The notes beneath the pieces are model-generated. The model did not search any database. It worked only from the letters and a program-made list of their open reading frames with translations, and was not told the DNA's origin. 64,000 nucleotides of DNA, from the NCBI RefSeq assembly GCF_036588685.1, contig NC_086386.1:23084931-23148930 (forward strand), written 5' to 3'. Positions 1 through 17,777 of this stretch are shown here, in pieces. The DNA comes from Mytilus trossulus (Eukaryota > Mollusca > Bivalvia > Mytilida > Mytilidae). The translations under genes and the position numbers were made by a program. The first letter of the stretch is position 1. Each line of letters starts with the position of its first letter.

Positions 1-870
1 TAGGTAATTTCAAGGAAATTTTGCTGTTTTTGGTTATTATCTTGAATATTATTATATATAGAGATAAACTGTAAACAGCAATAATGTTCGGCAAAGTAAG
101 ATTTACAAATAAGTTAACATGATCAAAATGGTCAGTTGACCCCTTTAGGAGTTATTGCTCTTTAGAGTAAATTTTTAACCATTTTTCGTAAATCTTAGTT
201 ATATTTTACAAAAATCTTCTCCTCTGAAACTACTAGGCCAAATTAATCCAAACTTGGCCACAATCATCTTTGGAGTATCTTGTATAACAAATGTGTCCTG
301 TGACCCGGCAATCCAACCAAGATGGTCGCCACGGCTAAAAATAGAACATAGGGGTAAAATGCAGTTTTTGGCTTTAAACTCAAAAACAAAAGCATTTAGA
401 GAAAATCTGACACGAAGTAAAATTGTTTATCAGGTCAAGATCTATCTGCACTGACATAATAAATCGGACAACCCGATGTTGGGTTGCTGCAGCTGAATTG
501 GTAATTTGAAGGAAATTTTGCTGTTTTTGGTTATTATCTTGAATGTTTTTATAGATAGAGATAAACTGTAAATAGCAATAATGTTCAGCAAAGTAAGATT
601 TACAAATAAGTCAACATGACCGAAATGGTCAATTGACCCCTTAAGGAGTTATTGTCCTTTACAGTCAATTTTTTACAATTTTCCACTGAAACTACTGGGC
701 CAAGTTCATTATAGATAGAGATAATTGTAAGCAGCAAGAATGTTCAGTAAAGTAAGATGTACAAACACATCACCATCATCAAAACACAATTTTGTGATGA
801 ATCCATCTGCGTCCTTTGTTTAATATTCACATAGACCAAGGTGAGCGACACAGGCTCTTTAGAGCCTTTA
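1..870. repeat. Interspersed repeat with internal duplications
   Basis: The segment starting at base 1 (GGTAATTT.AAGGAAATTTTG) recurs at about 497-640 and in part at about 706-770, each time followed by a block like AGCAATAATGTTC and GTAAGATTTACAAA. The right edge near 830-870 carries AAGGTGAGCGACACAGGC and a short hairpin (GGCTCTTTAGAGCC), an edge I associate with bivalve intronic repeats. No coding potential was recognised. The block probably lies in an intron or the 5' flank of the histidyl-tRNA synthetase gene. Confidence 0.6.
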
Positions 871-891
871 GTTTATTGGTAATGTACTTAG

Positions 892-2360
892 TATATATGT
901 AACACTCAGAAATGTGTCATTCCCCCCAAACGTGTCCGATTCCCCCAAACATGTCTAGTTGAAAACTGCGCCAAAGCGTGTCATTTGTATAAACGCCCAA
1001 ACGTGTCCATTTCTCAACTAACCCCAAAACGTGTCCATATCAAGCTTTATTTTGGTTATTGCTATTTCATTAATGTATACTTATTTTACCATTTCATTAA
1101 AAATATAAATAAGGCACGTTAGTACTTTTTCAAACCGGCAGAATTAAACTGGGTTAAAGTGTGTTTTTTTCTGCTATATCGTATATAAATTGTAAGCAAT
1201 CATGTTTAGTTAAACTGTACAGTTAACAGGTCCAAGTGTCCCTTTCTCTGCGCATTAAAACTTTAATGTGCTCTCTAATTATGCATGAAATACTGGCAAC
1301 TGGACAATTCGCATTCAACAGTCTAAAGTTAATTTATTCAGTAGAAACTTGTATGTTTTCTCTAAATTTGCATAAAATACTTACAACTGGACAATAAGCA
1401 ACCAACTAAAGTTTATCTTAACAATAGAACAGTAAAAAACATTAAAACATGTATGTTCAAATGTAAAAACAATAAAAACGGGTAGCCTATGTTCTCTCTA
1501 AATAGAACTGCAAAAAAACATTAAAACTTGTATTTTCTTTCTAAATATGCATGAAATACTTGCAACTGGACAATACGCGATCATCAGTTTAAAGTTACTT
1601 TGTACAGTACAACTGTAAAAACATTAAAACTTGCAAAACTATTGTTCCCTCTAAATATACATAAAGTACTTGTAACTGGACAATACCAATCAACAGTTTA
1701 AAGTTAATTAATACACTACAAAATAAATTTGCAATTAAAACCGGCGTTGATCCGTCATAATAATTATATTCATAAAAAAAGAATCTATAAAACCTATGTA
1801 TGAAATATGTGGCACTGGACGTTATGTCTCTTTATCGTGGTTCTTTAGTGATGCTTGAAACCTAAAATTTATCAAAAAAACGGATAACCAGTTTATGATT
1901 TGATGAGACTTTGAAATACACACAAACTATTGACAAAAGTGAGGGGGAAAAAATGCTGTTAAAAGCCCGCCATGCAATATGCGGATAAATATAAAAGTTA
2001 ATTAATAATAACAGATTAATTTTGCAATTATTATAATCATTAAAACCCTACATAGAACTTACTAAATCTGATAAATGACAACTTCATCACATGTGTCTCC
2101 CTTCATAAAATTGCCGTAAACGTTATCAGCAATTTCATTTAGGAGATACATATATTAGCGCTAAAAGACGTGTGACGTTTTGGCGTTAAATATTGGACAC
2201 GTTTTGGCGAATAACAATTATCAGACACTTTTGGGGGTTATGAAATCGGACAGGTTTGGGGAATATTGTACATTTCGGACACATTTAGGGGGAAAAGACA
2301 TGTTTGGGGGAATCGAACACGTTTGAGAGGAAGGACACGTTTGGGAGTGTTACATATATA
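892..2360. mobile_element. Foldback (inverted-repeat) element with CCCAAACGTGTC subterminal repeats
   Basis: The ends match as inverted repeats: TGTAACACTC begins at 898 and GAGTGTTACA ends at 2354, each flanked outside by TATATA (892-897 and 2355-2360). Inside both ends lie several degenerate copies of a ~20-bp motif with core CCCAAACGTGTC (left, about 905-1040) or its complement (right, about 2170-2345). The centre (about 1240-1740) holds four or five degenerate ~110-bp repeats containing GAAATACTTGCAACTGGACA. There is no transposase, so it is a non-autonomous foldback-type element. TATATA is its own complement, so target duplication and terminal repeat cannot be separated there. Confidence 0.7.
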
Positions 2361-2633
2361 AGATATTTAATTTGTGGGTAGAAAAAACAGAATTGTCCTA
2401 AACCAGATATTTAATTTGTGGGTAGATAAAAACAGAATTGCCCTAAACCAGATATTTGATATCAGTAAAAATTTCAAAAATGGTCTATTTAGGTATTAAT
2501 TTCATATTTGTCTGCTTTAATATCTATATAACAGAATGAAAAATGAAAAAGCTATTTTAAAAATCAGTCATGTTGGTTAAAGTATTGGAATTATAATGAG
2601 TTCATTAAACTTTATTGAATTCCCAAAATTTGA

Positions 2634-7723
<5,090 letters not shown>

Positions 7724-7814
7724 CAAGTGACAGAACATTATTGTTTATTTATTTATTGTCCCACATAATGGCAGACATTTACTGATGATTTGTGCATGTT
7801 AAAGTGCAATACTA

Positions 7815-7820
7815 AATAAA
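7815..7820 (+). terminator. Probable polyadenylation signal of HARS
   Basis: AATAAA lies 92 bp after the TAA stop of the HARS reading frame; the downstream sequence becomes T-rich. No cleavage site can be proved from sequence. Confidence 0.55.
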
Positions 7821-7829
7821 CACCCACCA

Positions 7830-10350
7830 AACTTTATGTACATTTTTGTACTAGTATCAGTTCCTATCAATGATAAAATACTATAAATTCTGAAATTACT
7901 GCAATCTTTGTTTACTAATGCAAAAAAAAAAAAAAGTGTAAGGTTTAAAATCGTTAAAACTTACTTTCATAATTTCAGTAGTGATTTACCTTTACAATAT
8001 AACAGACTATATAGAATCATGTATAAGTTACGCCTACAATAATTTTCTTGCATAAAATGCTTTTGGGCAAAAATTGAAATGTAAAGCATCATAATAGCAA
8101 TTACAAATTTTTCTCTCAAAATTTGACCAAACAATGAAGTAAAGATGTCTGTCAATAATGTTGATATTATTTGTTAAAACACTTTAATTTTTCTGACCAG
8201 ACTTTTTTTTAACAAATGGTATGCTGTTTTCTTTTTCTTAAGGGTTTGGATATTTTAATTACTTTTTTCTCTTTGATCTGTTCAATGTTTTCAAATTTCA
8301 GTATTTCAGGGTATATGGTACTGTAATGTTATTTTCAAATTATTTTTCTTATTGCATACCATTCTTTTATTTATTTGTTGAGGAAACAATTGTTTTACCT
8401 ATCATTGTTTAAGGAAATTAAGTTCATGAATTACACAGTTTTGAATAAATAATTCAAAACAAAAGTATTTTTATTTTTATAATGCCAGAACTATGATTCA
8501 TTTGTTTCAAGGTTCAGAGTGAACATTACCAACCCTAACATATGTATATTAAATTCATACTATATTTTGTAAGCTAAGTATATAATATTTAGCATAAGAA
8601 CAAAATTTAATCTAAAAATGGAATTTTAGATTTTCATATTGTCTAAGTGAGTCTTATTAAACTCACTGTTACATGTTGTTTAAGACTGAAGAACGAATCC
8701 TATTCACATTTTATATTGCTGATACTGCTTTAGCTCTCTTGACACAAAAGTTCAGTAGTAGCCATTGCCACCAAAAGTCACAACCTTATAACATCTATCA
8801 TCTGTGAGTCCAATATTTTTATTTATGTCCCTGCTGTGTTAAGAGAGGACATGGAGTTTTACCCTTGTCTATTTGTATGTCCCTAGTTCAAAAATGTGTT
8901 TCCATTCTCTTACTGTAGTTTCCCTAAACCTAATGTTATGATACTTATACACAATGTTTATTACCACCAACCACAGATGAAGTTCAAATATTAGTGGCAA
9001 CACTGTCACTGTTCTTGAATTGTGTCCCCTTGTATATGATAAAAACCACTAAGTTTGTCATTTCTACACCTTCACTTTCGTAATTTGGGTTGTGCCAATG
9101 TCAGCATTCTTGAGTTATGTCCCTTTACAAATTAAAAAAATGTTTATTGCTATTTTCAAATTGCTAATTTATTCTGTTACATAGAGTCTTGTATATTTAC
9201 AGGCTGGGTCTGTGTCCCATGGACACATTCTTCTTTTATTTCTTAATAACCTTTTCCTGAATGAAAATAAAAATAAACCAACAATCTAACAACAACAGAC
9301 ATCACCATGGCCAAAAAAAAATAAAGGCAATCTGTACACAAAACATAACACTGACAATAAGATTAATGATAAAACTCATGGTGAACTCTGGTGCAAAGGA
9401 AAGGTAAACAGTTTCTGATCTTCTAGTTTTATCTGTCTTAGTTTTTGATTGGCTTATTTGGACCAAACTGAATCATTGCTTCTAGACCTAAATTTTGTAA
9501 AAATATATGGGTTCCTTTAAAAAGTCCAATACCTGGAAGTTATTTTGCAACATATTGCAGAACTCTTTATTTGCCTCTAGAGTAAATCAGAATACATTTC
9601 ACCTCAGTAAAAAATTGAAGAATAGCAAAAGGCTAGAAGAGTATTGTTTGTGACTTTCAGTCAAATGTGTTGGCACCAATCAAGCCAATAGTTTTGTTTA
9701 TTATGATCAAAATATCCAATTTCAATGCAGAATAACAAAATTTTCTATATTTTAGAAATAGGCATATTTTGGTTTAGTATGGCTCTAAGACCTTGTTGGA
9801 CTTTGATCTTTTTGCCATTTGTTTGACAAAGGTTTGTAGTGTCTCCGGGTACTCAAGTTTCCTCTACCAATAAAACTGGGCTTCAAAGTTGCTTAAAAAG
9901 CATAAACATAAACCAATGTGTATCCTTTTTGACTGCATGGAAACTTGACTCTTACTATGGATATGGTTTTGTTTCTCTGATTTTCGTTAGTAGGCCAGGC
10001 TATTAAAATATATATTGCATATTTTGACGTTAATATTGATTCTCTTATAGGGTCTTTGCATCGGAACTAAACACATTTATTTAAAAACCAGTTGTTGACA
10101 TGACATGGGTTATGTTCTCATATATGTTATGATGGAATGATATTAAACTTCTAATGTGAAGGATTGTGCCTGATATTCATATGATGAAATCATAATCTTT
10201 TAATCAGTTTAATTGAAGTCTGGAGCTGGCATGTCAGTTAACTGCTAGTAGTCTGATGTTATTTATGTATTACATGTATTGTCATTTTGTTTATTTTCTT
10301 TGGTTACATCTTCTGACATCAGACTCAGACTTCTCTTGAACAGAATTTTA
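7830..10350. other. Intergenic, AT-rich; no gene recognised
   Basis: No exon with recognisable protein similarity was seen on either strand. The stretch is AT-rich with scattered old repeat fragments, such as the 'TATGTCCCT' blocks near 8825-9130. Confidence 0.5.
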
Positions 10351-10379
10351 AATGTGCGTATTGTTATGCGTTTACTTTT

Positions 10380-10730
10380 TTACATTGGCTAGAGGTATAT
10401 GGGAAGGGGGAGACCTCATAAACATGTTTAACCCCGCCGCATTTTTGCGCCTGTCCCAAGTCAGGAGCCTCTGGCCTTTGTTAGTCTTGTATTATTTTAA
10501 TTTTAGTTTCTTGTGTACAATTTGGAAATTAGTATGGCGTTCATAATTATCACTGAACTAGTATATATTTGTTGAGGGGCCAGCTTAAGGACGCCTCTGG
10601 GTGCGGGAATTTCTCACTACATTGAAGACCTGTAGGTGACCTTCTGCTGTTGTTTTTTCTATGGTTGGGTTGTTGTCTCTTTGACACATTCCCCATTTTC
10701 ATTCTCAATTTTATGTATATAGTCTGATGT
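10380..10730. repeat. High-copy mussel-type interspersed repeat
   Basis: It contains ACATGTTTAACCCCGCCGCA, CAAGTCAGGAGCCT and an ending with GGTTGTTGTCTCTTTGACACA followed by CAATTTTAT. The first half matches the repeat at about 47930-48030. The second half (from about 10570) matches 63285-63437 and, in reverse complement, about 26130-26270. Short open frames inside it are by-products of the repeat. Confidence 0.7.
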
Positions 10731-11989
10731 TTCAATTTAGCAATAAAGGCAGCTTATTAGTTACATTAAAGCTCACTAATTCAAAAAGGGATGTCAGAAT
10801 TATAAAAGTAATTTACAGAACACATTTGTGTCCAAATTACCTAGGTTACCGGTATACAGGAGGTATGTTTTGTAAGTAATGGAATGTGTAACTTGTAAAT
10901 TTCTAGGCACGACAAAAGTACTATAACAAAATATTATTTTCATTCCATAGGGGAAAAAAACTTGAGCATTTGGTTTACATGTAGAAGAATTATGCCAGGC
11001 AAAAAAAGGTTTATGGAGAAAAAAAATTCAAGGATTACACATAACTTGTACTCAAAGAAATCACATCATTTAAGGGAGCTTCCATTTTATTTTGATTTTT
11101 ATGGGGGATGAGGATAAGAATGAAATTTAAAAAAAAAAAAAAGCAGGACAAGAGTTTTGAGTATAAAAACAGACTGGATGACAATTTATATAAAAAAAAA
11201 TAATTAAAAAGGCAGTAATGAATTGAGTGGAAAAATAAAAAAGGCAGGAAAAAATTCTCATCATAACTGAATTTTCAAAAAATTTCATTGCAAGAAAACA
11301 TATACACAAGTCACGATTGGAATGGTCAAAAGAATCACACAAAAGTTGAGATTGATTTGTTCATGTTATTTCAGAAGTTTTGGAAAAGTTTCATCTTTAG
11401 GTAGCAATACCAGTTAGAAAAAAAAAATTGACACTCAAAATTTTTAAACACCCTGTTTCCCTTCCTTTCTAACAAATACGGCTTAATATTTGTGTTATGC
11501 ATGTATATATTCATAGAAAGAGAATCTACCCTAGACTTGATTTCTAATGGTCATTATGGTGAAATATAATCCCTTTTGGGTGTAACCATGGCAACAATCT
11601 GCATTTCTTCGATACAAAATATTGCATAAAACCCATCCAAAATTTGGTCTAAAGGAAAATTTCAATCAATTACAGTGATACCTTTCCTGAAACCATAGAT
11701 TAATATCTATCAAGAGGTCCAAAAAAAATCATATGCATTTCTTTTGTTTTTCCATAAAATTGAATTGAAAAGATTGAGTGCAAAATCTTTGTTGATAAAC
11801 ACTACAATAATTTATGGACCTATGTCGGTACAACTAAATATATAAGGACTGTAAAAAAGATAAATGGCCTATAAAACATGCTATAAACAAATTAAATGTT
11901 CATATAAACCCACTAAAAAGGCTATATTATTCTTCAATTACCTAAAAAACAATTTTATTGTTCAAAAACTTTCATATTTAAAAAATTCA

Positions 11990-12175
11990 CCATGTATGAA
12001 GGGGTATAGGACCTTTATCGGGATTCCGGGAATGGGTGTTTTTAAGCTCGGGATTTCGGGATCCGGGAATTCTTTTTCCAAATGTATGGAAATAGGGATT
12101 TCATGTTTTTAAGACCGGGATTTCGGGATTTCGTGTTTTTAAGCCTGGGATTTCGGGATCAGGACCCCTCCTATC
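11990..12175. repeat. Degenerate GGGATTTCGGGAT tandem repeat
   Basis: Four or more imperfect copies of a ~30-bp unit with core CGGGATTTCGGGAT and spacer GTTTTTAAG. It forms part of the 10.7-12.5 kb intergenic stretch, which is A-rich and shows no gene. Confidence 0.6.
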
Positions 12176-12557
12176 CCCCTCATGTATCTGTATCAATATA
12201 AATTCTGCCAATGTAGGCAAGGAGTTGAATATGTAATCCTCCACCACACAATGTTATAATACACAATTATAATGGCCATAATGTGAAACTGAACATCTAA
12301 CTGTGTATTGCTACCTTAAATAACTGAGATTTATTTATTATAACTAAGGATTTGTATTTATTATAATCTAATCTAAATGTTTCTAATTTACGGAAATAGT
12401 TCATTGCTATATCCGTAATCGTAATAATTACATAGATTTAGAATAATTGATTATTAGTCTCTAGTGCTCTTTAATCCAGATCGAAATAGGTAAGCGTCTA
12501 AATAACAATGACTTATTTACTCGTTGCTCTGGACAACAACAAAGTTAACGAAAAAAG

Positions 12558-15500
12558 ATGTCAGGACTACCAAGAGAAGTTATAAAGTGGATTCAGAGCC
12601 TTGACTTGACATGGCAAATAAAAACTGCAAAATGGTAAAGTAGCATTAATTTTCTCGGCCTGCTTTTTATAATTGAGGTTAATGTTCAGTCATCAGACCG
12701 GTCTATAAGACGGGTTGGTTTACTTTCGGCAATAGCTATAGGTTTATAGGGCCTTTTTTACTTTAAGAGTCACTTCTTTAGAGTTAACTTAAGGTTTATC
12801 CATGGTTAGGTATGGGCAGGGGATGTTTTAGTTAAGGCCATCGTTATGTTTAGGTATGGGTTAGGTTATATTCGGTGAAAAGCTCATTAGAGCTTATGTT
12901 TGTCAATATGCCGAATCCAAAAAAAGTTTTACTTACTAACTTAGGTTAAGGTTTTGGGTTAAGAATAGTAAGTATAGCTCTTTATGGGTTGAGACCCCTA
13001 GAGTAAAAGAAGTCCTGGTTTAGATCTATGGGTTAAGAACTTTGAAGTGTATCATGACCAATTTCTTATTTTTCTAAGGTTTATCAAAACTATTGCGTTT
13101 GAGGTTCCAGTATAGGCCAATTTTGATATCTTTATACGAAATAGACGTATTTACACTTGTATGCAAATTTGTCCGCCATTACGTAGAATCACACAGGTTC
13201 CCGTAAACTTTAACATAACAATTTAAAAAAAATGGTACGGAATTGCTGATAAAATGTCGTCTATTTTGGGGAAGAAAGTTAACAGAACATACAGACCACA
13301 CAACCTATACAGTCTATACACAGCCTGACAACTTATTGTATTATTCCTTCCACGATGCAAGAGGTCAAACACATGTTGGCAGAATAATTTTAACAAACAT
13401 TTTCACAACAAAAACATTTTATTTTTTTAATTTATTTTTATAGTTTATTAACCTACTTACAATGAACTTTCACTTTCAGTACGTTGCTATTAATAACGTT
13501 ACTTACCATTGTAACATTGTGACGTTTAAATTTTAACAACCCGATTTTGTACTTCAACATGATTTTATGTATTGTTTTTATCCTGATGACGGTGCCCTAG
13601 GCACCGAAACATGTCGATCAATAAATTTCTGCAGCAGTCTGTAAAGTGTTGTTGTTATAAGACTCTCTAAAATTAAAAAAAAAGGACGTCACAATAAAAA
13701 GAGATTGTTGCTTGATGTCAAAAGGTTATTCAGAGACAATCAAATGTCATTTGGAGACAAAATTCAACTTAATACCAAAAGTGTAAATACGTTTATCATG
13801 CCAGTTAGATAGATACTTTATTCTTTATAAAATTATACAAGTTTCCAGAGAAAGATATAATTTAAATGCAGATAGTGCATCTTAGTGAGAAATATAACAT
13901 TATCATTGTTACATTGGAAGTTTTACAAGGAATGTATAAAATGTATAAATATATCTATACACATTTTACCCTTCTACTATTTCTGCCTCTTTTAGGTGAT
14001 ACATTTGTAGATTAGTGAACAGTTGTGTCATTAAAAGAATGCAAAGATATAGTTTTCTCCATCATATATACACTTTCTGTTTTATAACCAAAGTACTTGA
14101 ATTCGTTTTAAATTGGAAATGTGCCTCTTATTTGACTGATTAAATATAAGAAATTTAAAAAAAAAATAGAAAAAAAAAAGAATGATTATAAAGCTGTTAT
14201 ATTTATTTGTTTCAGGGATGTTACAAATGGTTACTTAATAGCTGAAATTTTCTCTTGGTATTTTCCACAAGACATACAGATGCACTCATACAATAATGGC
14301 ACATCACTAGATTCTAAACAGAAGAACTGGTACCTATTGAAACTGGTAAGCAAATTGTATCCATTTAATGTCTTCTACTTCTACAGCTGAGTGATCACTG
14401 CCATCAGGTTGACTATTCTGTCACTTTATGGGGTTTGAGCATGAGAATTTTTTTATATATTTTTTTTAAATGTCATGATATTGAACTATCAATAGTACTA
14501 GCTGTTGTGCAATGTTATAGTATATCTACCAAAATACTACATGTATGAAGCAACCACCGTAATATTTGATGTTAGTTACAAAGCCACTGTCCATACTATC
14601 TAAATAAAGTTTCAGACCAAATTGTATGACTTAGGTACAACATGTATTAATTTGTAACTTATTGAAAAAAGTTTACAACCCCAAAAGTGACATGTAATAA
14701 CAGTGTATTTTTTCAGCAGATTGGGTCATAACACGTTAGTATTGTTTTAAAATCTGATTACCCTAGTGAAATGTACAATTTTAACAATGAACCTTCAAAC
14801 AGATTTTAAATAAATTAACCGACACAAGGTTACAAAAATGTAGTATGATTTAAAACTCAGGATATGCATTTTGTACTGTAACTTATGGTGTGCAATTTTG
14901 TGAATACATTGTTAATGACATCCATGAGAGGTTTACTTATGATATATATTTCATTTGTAGTTTATTAAAAGACACTCTTTAGACATACCAGAGGAATATA
15001 TAGATGGTACCATTCATTGTAAGGAGGGAGCTGCTGCCATGCTGTTAGAAAACATTTATGAATTGTTAACAAACAGAAAGTAAGTCAAACACACCCTTCA
15101 ATAATTATTCTTAGAAGTTTGAATTTCTCAAAATTAAAGCCTACATTTTTCTCTCTAAAATATGAATGCTTGTCATGAATTACTTCATCCTTATACAATG
15201 TTGTACATGTACATTTATGATATAAATGATAAATGCATTTTATATAGACTTGCTTGCTTATCGTTCAGGGGCAGATATTTCATGCATTTCCAGGACTAGA
15301 ACAAATAAACTATTAAGAATTTTAATATATGGTATCAATGCATACAAAGTTTTATTAAGATTAAATGGTAAAACTATATCAAACAGTCTTGTTTAGTCTT
15401 AAAATAATATATTAAAAGCTGTTTTTCTTTTTAAAAAATGTATATGTAAGAAAAGTTAAAAAAAAAACACTTAATTCTGAGGAAAAATCAAATTTGAAAA

Positions 15501-17777
15501 TTCCTAATCAAATGGCAAAATCAAAAGCTCAAGTGCATCAAAAGAATGGATAACTGTCACATTCCTGACGCAGTACAGGCATTTTCGTATATAGAAAATG
15601 GTGTTTTAAACAGATTCTATACAAACATGTAATGTAGCGTTGGATATCATTTGCAATTTTATACATATATATCTAACAACAATGACTGAATGTGAAATGA
15701 AATTGTTTGTATAGCATGACATATTAAATTTGTATAGCATGACATATTAATTTTTTTGTATAGCATGACATATTATATTTTTTGTATAGCATGACATATT
15801 AAATTTTTTGTATAGCATGACATATTAAATTTTAATTACCTACTTTGTAATTTGTTTCACAGAGTAAAGAAAACCCAGACAGAAGAACCAGATTTTACAG
15901 ACAAACTTTACCAAGAAAAACTACCAATGCATGCTAGATCAACAGCATCAAAAGCAGTGAAAAATAACCTTAGAATTACAGAAATCATGGCAGATCAAAA
16001 CCTTATACTTGGTGCTCAAAAGGTATTTTTTACTGTAGAAATATTGATTTTATGAGGTTTTTCTAGCAACATATCACTTATACTGGGGATTACAAGTGAG
16101 TTTTCTCCCATGGACAATAACATATAATAAAAAAATCATTACATAAAGGTTGACACATTTTCATGATTATTTGGTTGCATTTTCCTTTACACTATTGTTT
16201 TCCCATAGAAGTTTACAAATTTGTCCAAAATTGCTCCTTAAAAAGTTGGCAAATGTGACAATGGCCAAGTTTTTTTTTCTATCTGTCAATTTATGCTGCA
16301 TTTAAGGATGTACTTAAGTGAAATTAAAAAAATCAAGAATTTAAAATTGATATACTTTTTGTCTGAAGAGCATTATTTAAAAAACACAATAAGCTAAAAA
16401 AATTAATAGGTCATGGAACTCCTTTTCAAGATATTTGATTTTTAAAATATTGCGGGAAAAGGCTGACTCAGACTTTTACTTTATAATACACCTTATCACT
16501 AACTGACCCAGCTGCTTGAACTTTTGACGTCAACAACAATCACTTTTCTATTGTGGCGTCAGATATTTTGTTTTATGCCAGACGTCAAAATTTTACAGAA
16601 ACCTGTGTGATATCCAGTAATGGCGAACAAATAGCGATAAGGTGTATTGCATTGGTATAATTTGGCCTCAAATCAAAAGAAAAAATTCAAAAATCTGCTT
16701 AAATTTTGGCAAATGACCTTTTATGAGCTAATAAGTCTTATCAAAATCATAAATGGGTGTTTATGGGACTAAATATTTTACCTAGTATCGTATGGTAAAA
16801 ACCCAAGGATTCCTAACATCTTAAACAAAAGCCAAAACCTCATCTAAGTACATCCTTAATTCAATAGATATAGGAAGATGTGGTGTGAGTGCCAATGAGA
16901 CAACTCTCCATCCAAATAAGAGTTTTAAAAAAGTAAACCATTATAGGTTAATGTACAGCCTTCAACACGGAGCCTATAAATGTTTTTAAAAAAAAGACAT
17001 TTATAATTTGAGTAATTTCCCTTTGAATCCTCACACTTTTATGTTTGAACTTACAAATAGTCCTATAGCAGTTTGTTTTTTGAGTAAATGGATTTACTTC
17101 CAATTCAGTCATATATTTTATGCATAAAAAAATATATCAATGTATTGAGGAAAAGCATATTATGTAATATATATTTCTTTCAGTCCCAGAAAATCATAAA
17201 TGACCATATAGAGCATAGACGACAAGAAAGATACCAGAATCCAGACCGATTCCAGGTAAAACCAACACTTGGTGAACTATGTGTACGGAGACCACCCCCA
17301 CAACCAGCTCAGCCAACATTTGAAGACAGTACCATGGGAGAATCTGCTGCTGTTCCTAGTCAAGTTAATCCTGAAGGTAAAGTTGTGTTGTATATCAAAA
17401 GCACATTTTTTTTGTTTTTGAATAGTTTAGTCACTCTAAGGAACACACAGCATGATGGGAAAAGAAATTCTTAAAAAAATATACAAGTTGTCTCCCCTTT
17501 TATTGTTTCATTCAAATTGTATTCCATTTATAAATTCCACAAAATGATATTTTAAAAATTGAATGCAATTGATTTAAAATCGAACTCAGGAGCCTAGCTC
17601 TCAACTAATGTTTGTAAAAAAAATCTTAGTTAATCAGATTAAATGACCAACAATTTTATTTTTATTTTTTCAGATTTACAAAGTATGTCAAGAGAACCAA
17701 GTGTACAATTTAAAGAAATAGAAGTCAATCAGATGGACAAATCAGCTCTTTACAATATGCCTATTCAGGGCTATTAA
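12558..17777 (+). CDS. SPATA4: Spermatogenesis-associated protein 4-like (CH-like domain)
   Basis: Six exons: 12558-12634, 14216-14345, 14961-15079, 15863-16022, 17184-17376 and 17674-17777. All have GT-AG borders and matching phases, giving 260 aa (TAA stop). The start ATG opens with the conserved LPREVIKWIQSLDL. The N-terminal ~110 residues form a calponin-homology-like (CH_2) fold, with hallmark stretches NGYLIAEIFSWYFP and DGTIHCKEGAAAMLLENIY. They are followed by the family's RSTASKAVKNNLRITEI and VKPTLGELCVRRPPP segments. Vertebrate SPATA4 is testis-enriched and related to axonemal CH-domain proteins, so a role in sperm or cilia is inferred from the family. The C-terminal ~60 residues are polar and poorly conserved. 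Introns contain mobile elements at 13.1-13.8 and 16.3-16.9 kb and a small tandem array just before exon 4. Confidence 0.9.
13140..13797. mobile_element. MITE with ACGTATTTACACTT termini, interrupted by a retro-insertion
   Basis: The left end ACGTATTTACACTT near 13145 and the right end AAGTGTAAATACGT near 13782 are inverted repeats. The interior (TTTGTCCGCCATTACG, TCACACAGGTTC, GATTGTTGCTTGATGTC) matches the shorter, uninterrupted relative at 52757-52965 read on the opposite strand. Comparing the two places an extra ~440 bp in this copy at about 13233-13672. It lies in SPATA4 intron 1. Confidence 0.7.
13233..13683 (+). mobile_element. A-tailed insertion nested in the MITE, with hammerhead-like motif
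   Basis: The insertion is bounded by TTTAAAAAAAA (13222-13232) and TTAAAAAAAAA (13673-13683), which fits a target duplication plus A-tail of a retrotransposed sequence. Near its 3' side are CTGATGA (13583-13589), a 6-7 bp stem with a CTA loop, and GAAAC (13606-13610), then AATAAA at 13620. This resembles the hammerhead-ribozyme core found in Penelope-like elements and retrozymes, but see the findings for a defect. No reverse transcriptase is encoded. Confidence 0.5.
15704..15835. repeat. Five-copy minisatellite upstream of SPATA4 exon 4
   Basis: TTGTATAGCATGACATATTA is repeated five times with spacing of about 26-30 bp; variation is in the T-run between units. The array ends only about 28 bp before the exon 4 acceptor (exon starts at 15863), so it makes up much of the normal branch-point region. 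Confidence 0.9.
16302..16859. mobile_element. TTAA-flanked inverted-repeat element
   Basis: TTAAGGATGTACTTA at 16302 mirrors TAAGTACATCCTTAA ending at 16859; TTAA at the edges suggests a piggyBac/Kolobok-type target. Within it, about 16478-16655 is a second inverted-repeat segment (TAATACACCTTATC ... GATAAGGTGTATT), the family that recurs at about 53243-54316. It lies in SPATA4 intron 4. Confidence 0.65.
16863..16985 (-). repeat. GATGTGGTGTGAGTGCCAATGAG interspersed repeat
   Basis: GAAGATGTGGTGTGAGTGCC and AATGAGACAACTCTCCATCC are followed by ATGTACAGCCTTCAACA. Clear relatives lie at 19676-19725, 25843-25940 (complement), 37907-38000, 45541-45665 (complement) and 48140-48275 (complement). 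It is a high-copy dispersed family of mussel type. Confidence 0.75.

Noticed and set aside
13243-13443. 66-aa frame and an overlapping short frame beginning MSSILGKKVNRTYRPH
   Set aside because: Within a nested retro-insertion; the better-looking frame stops after about 24 codons, so no gene is supported.
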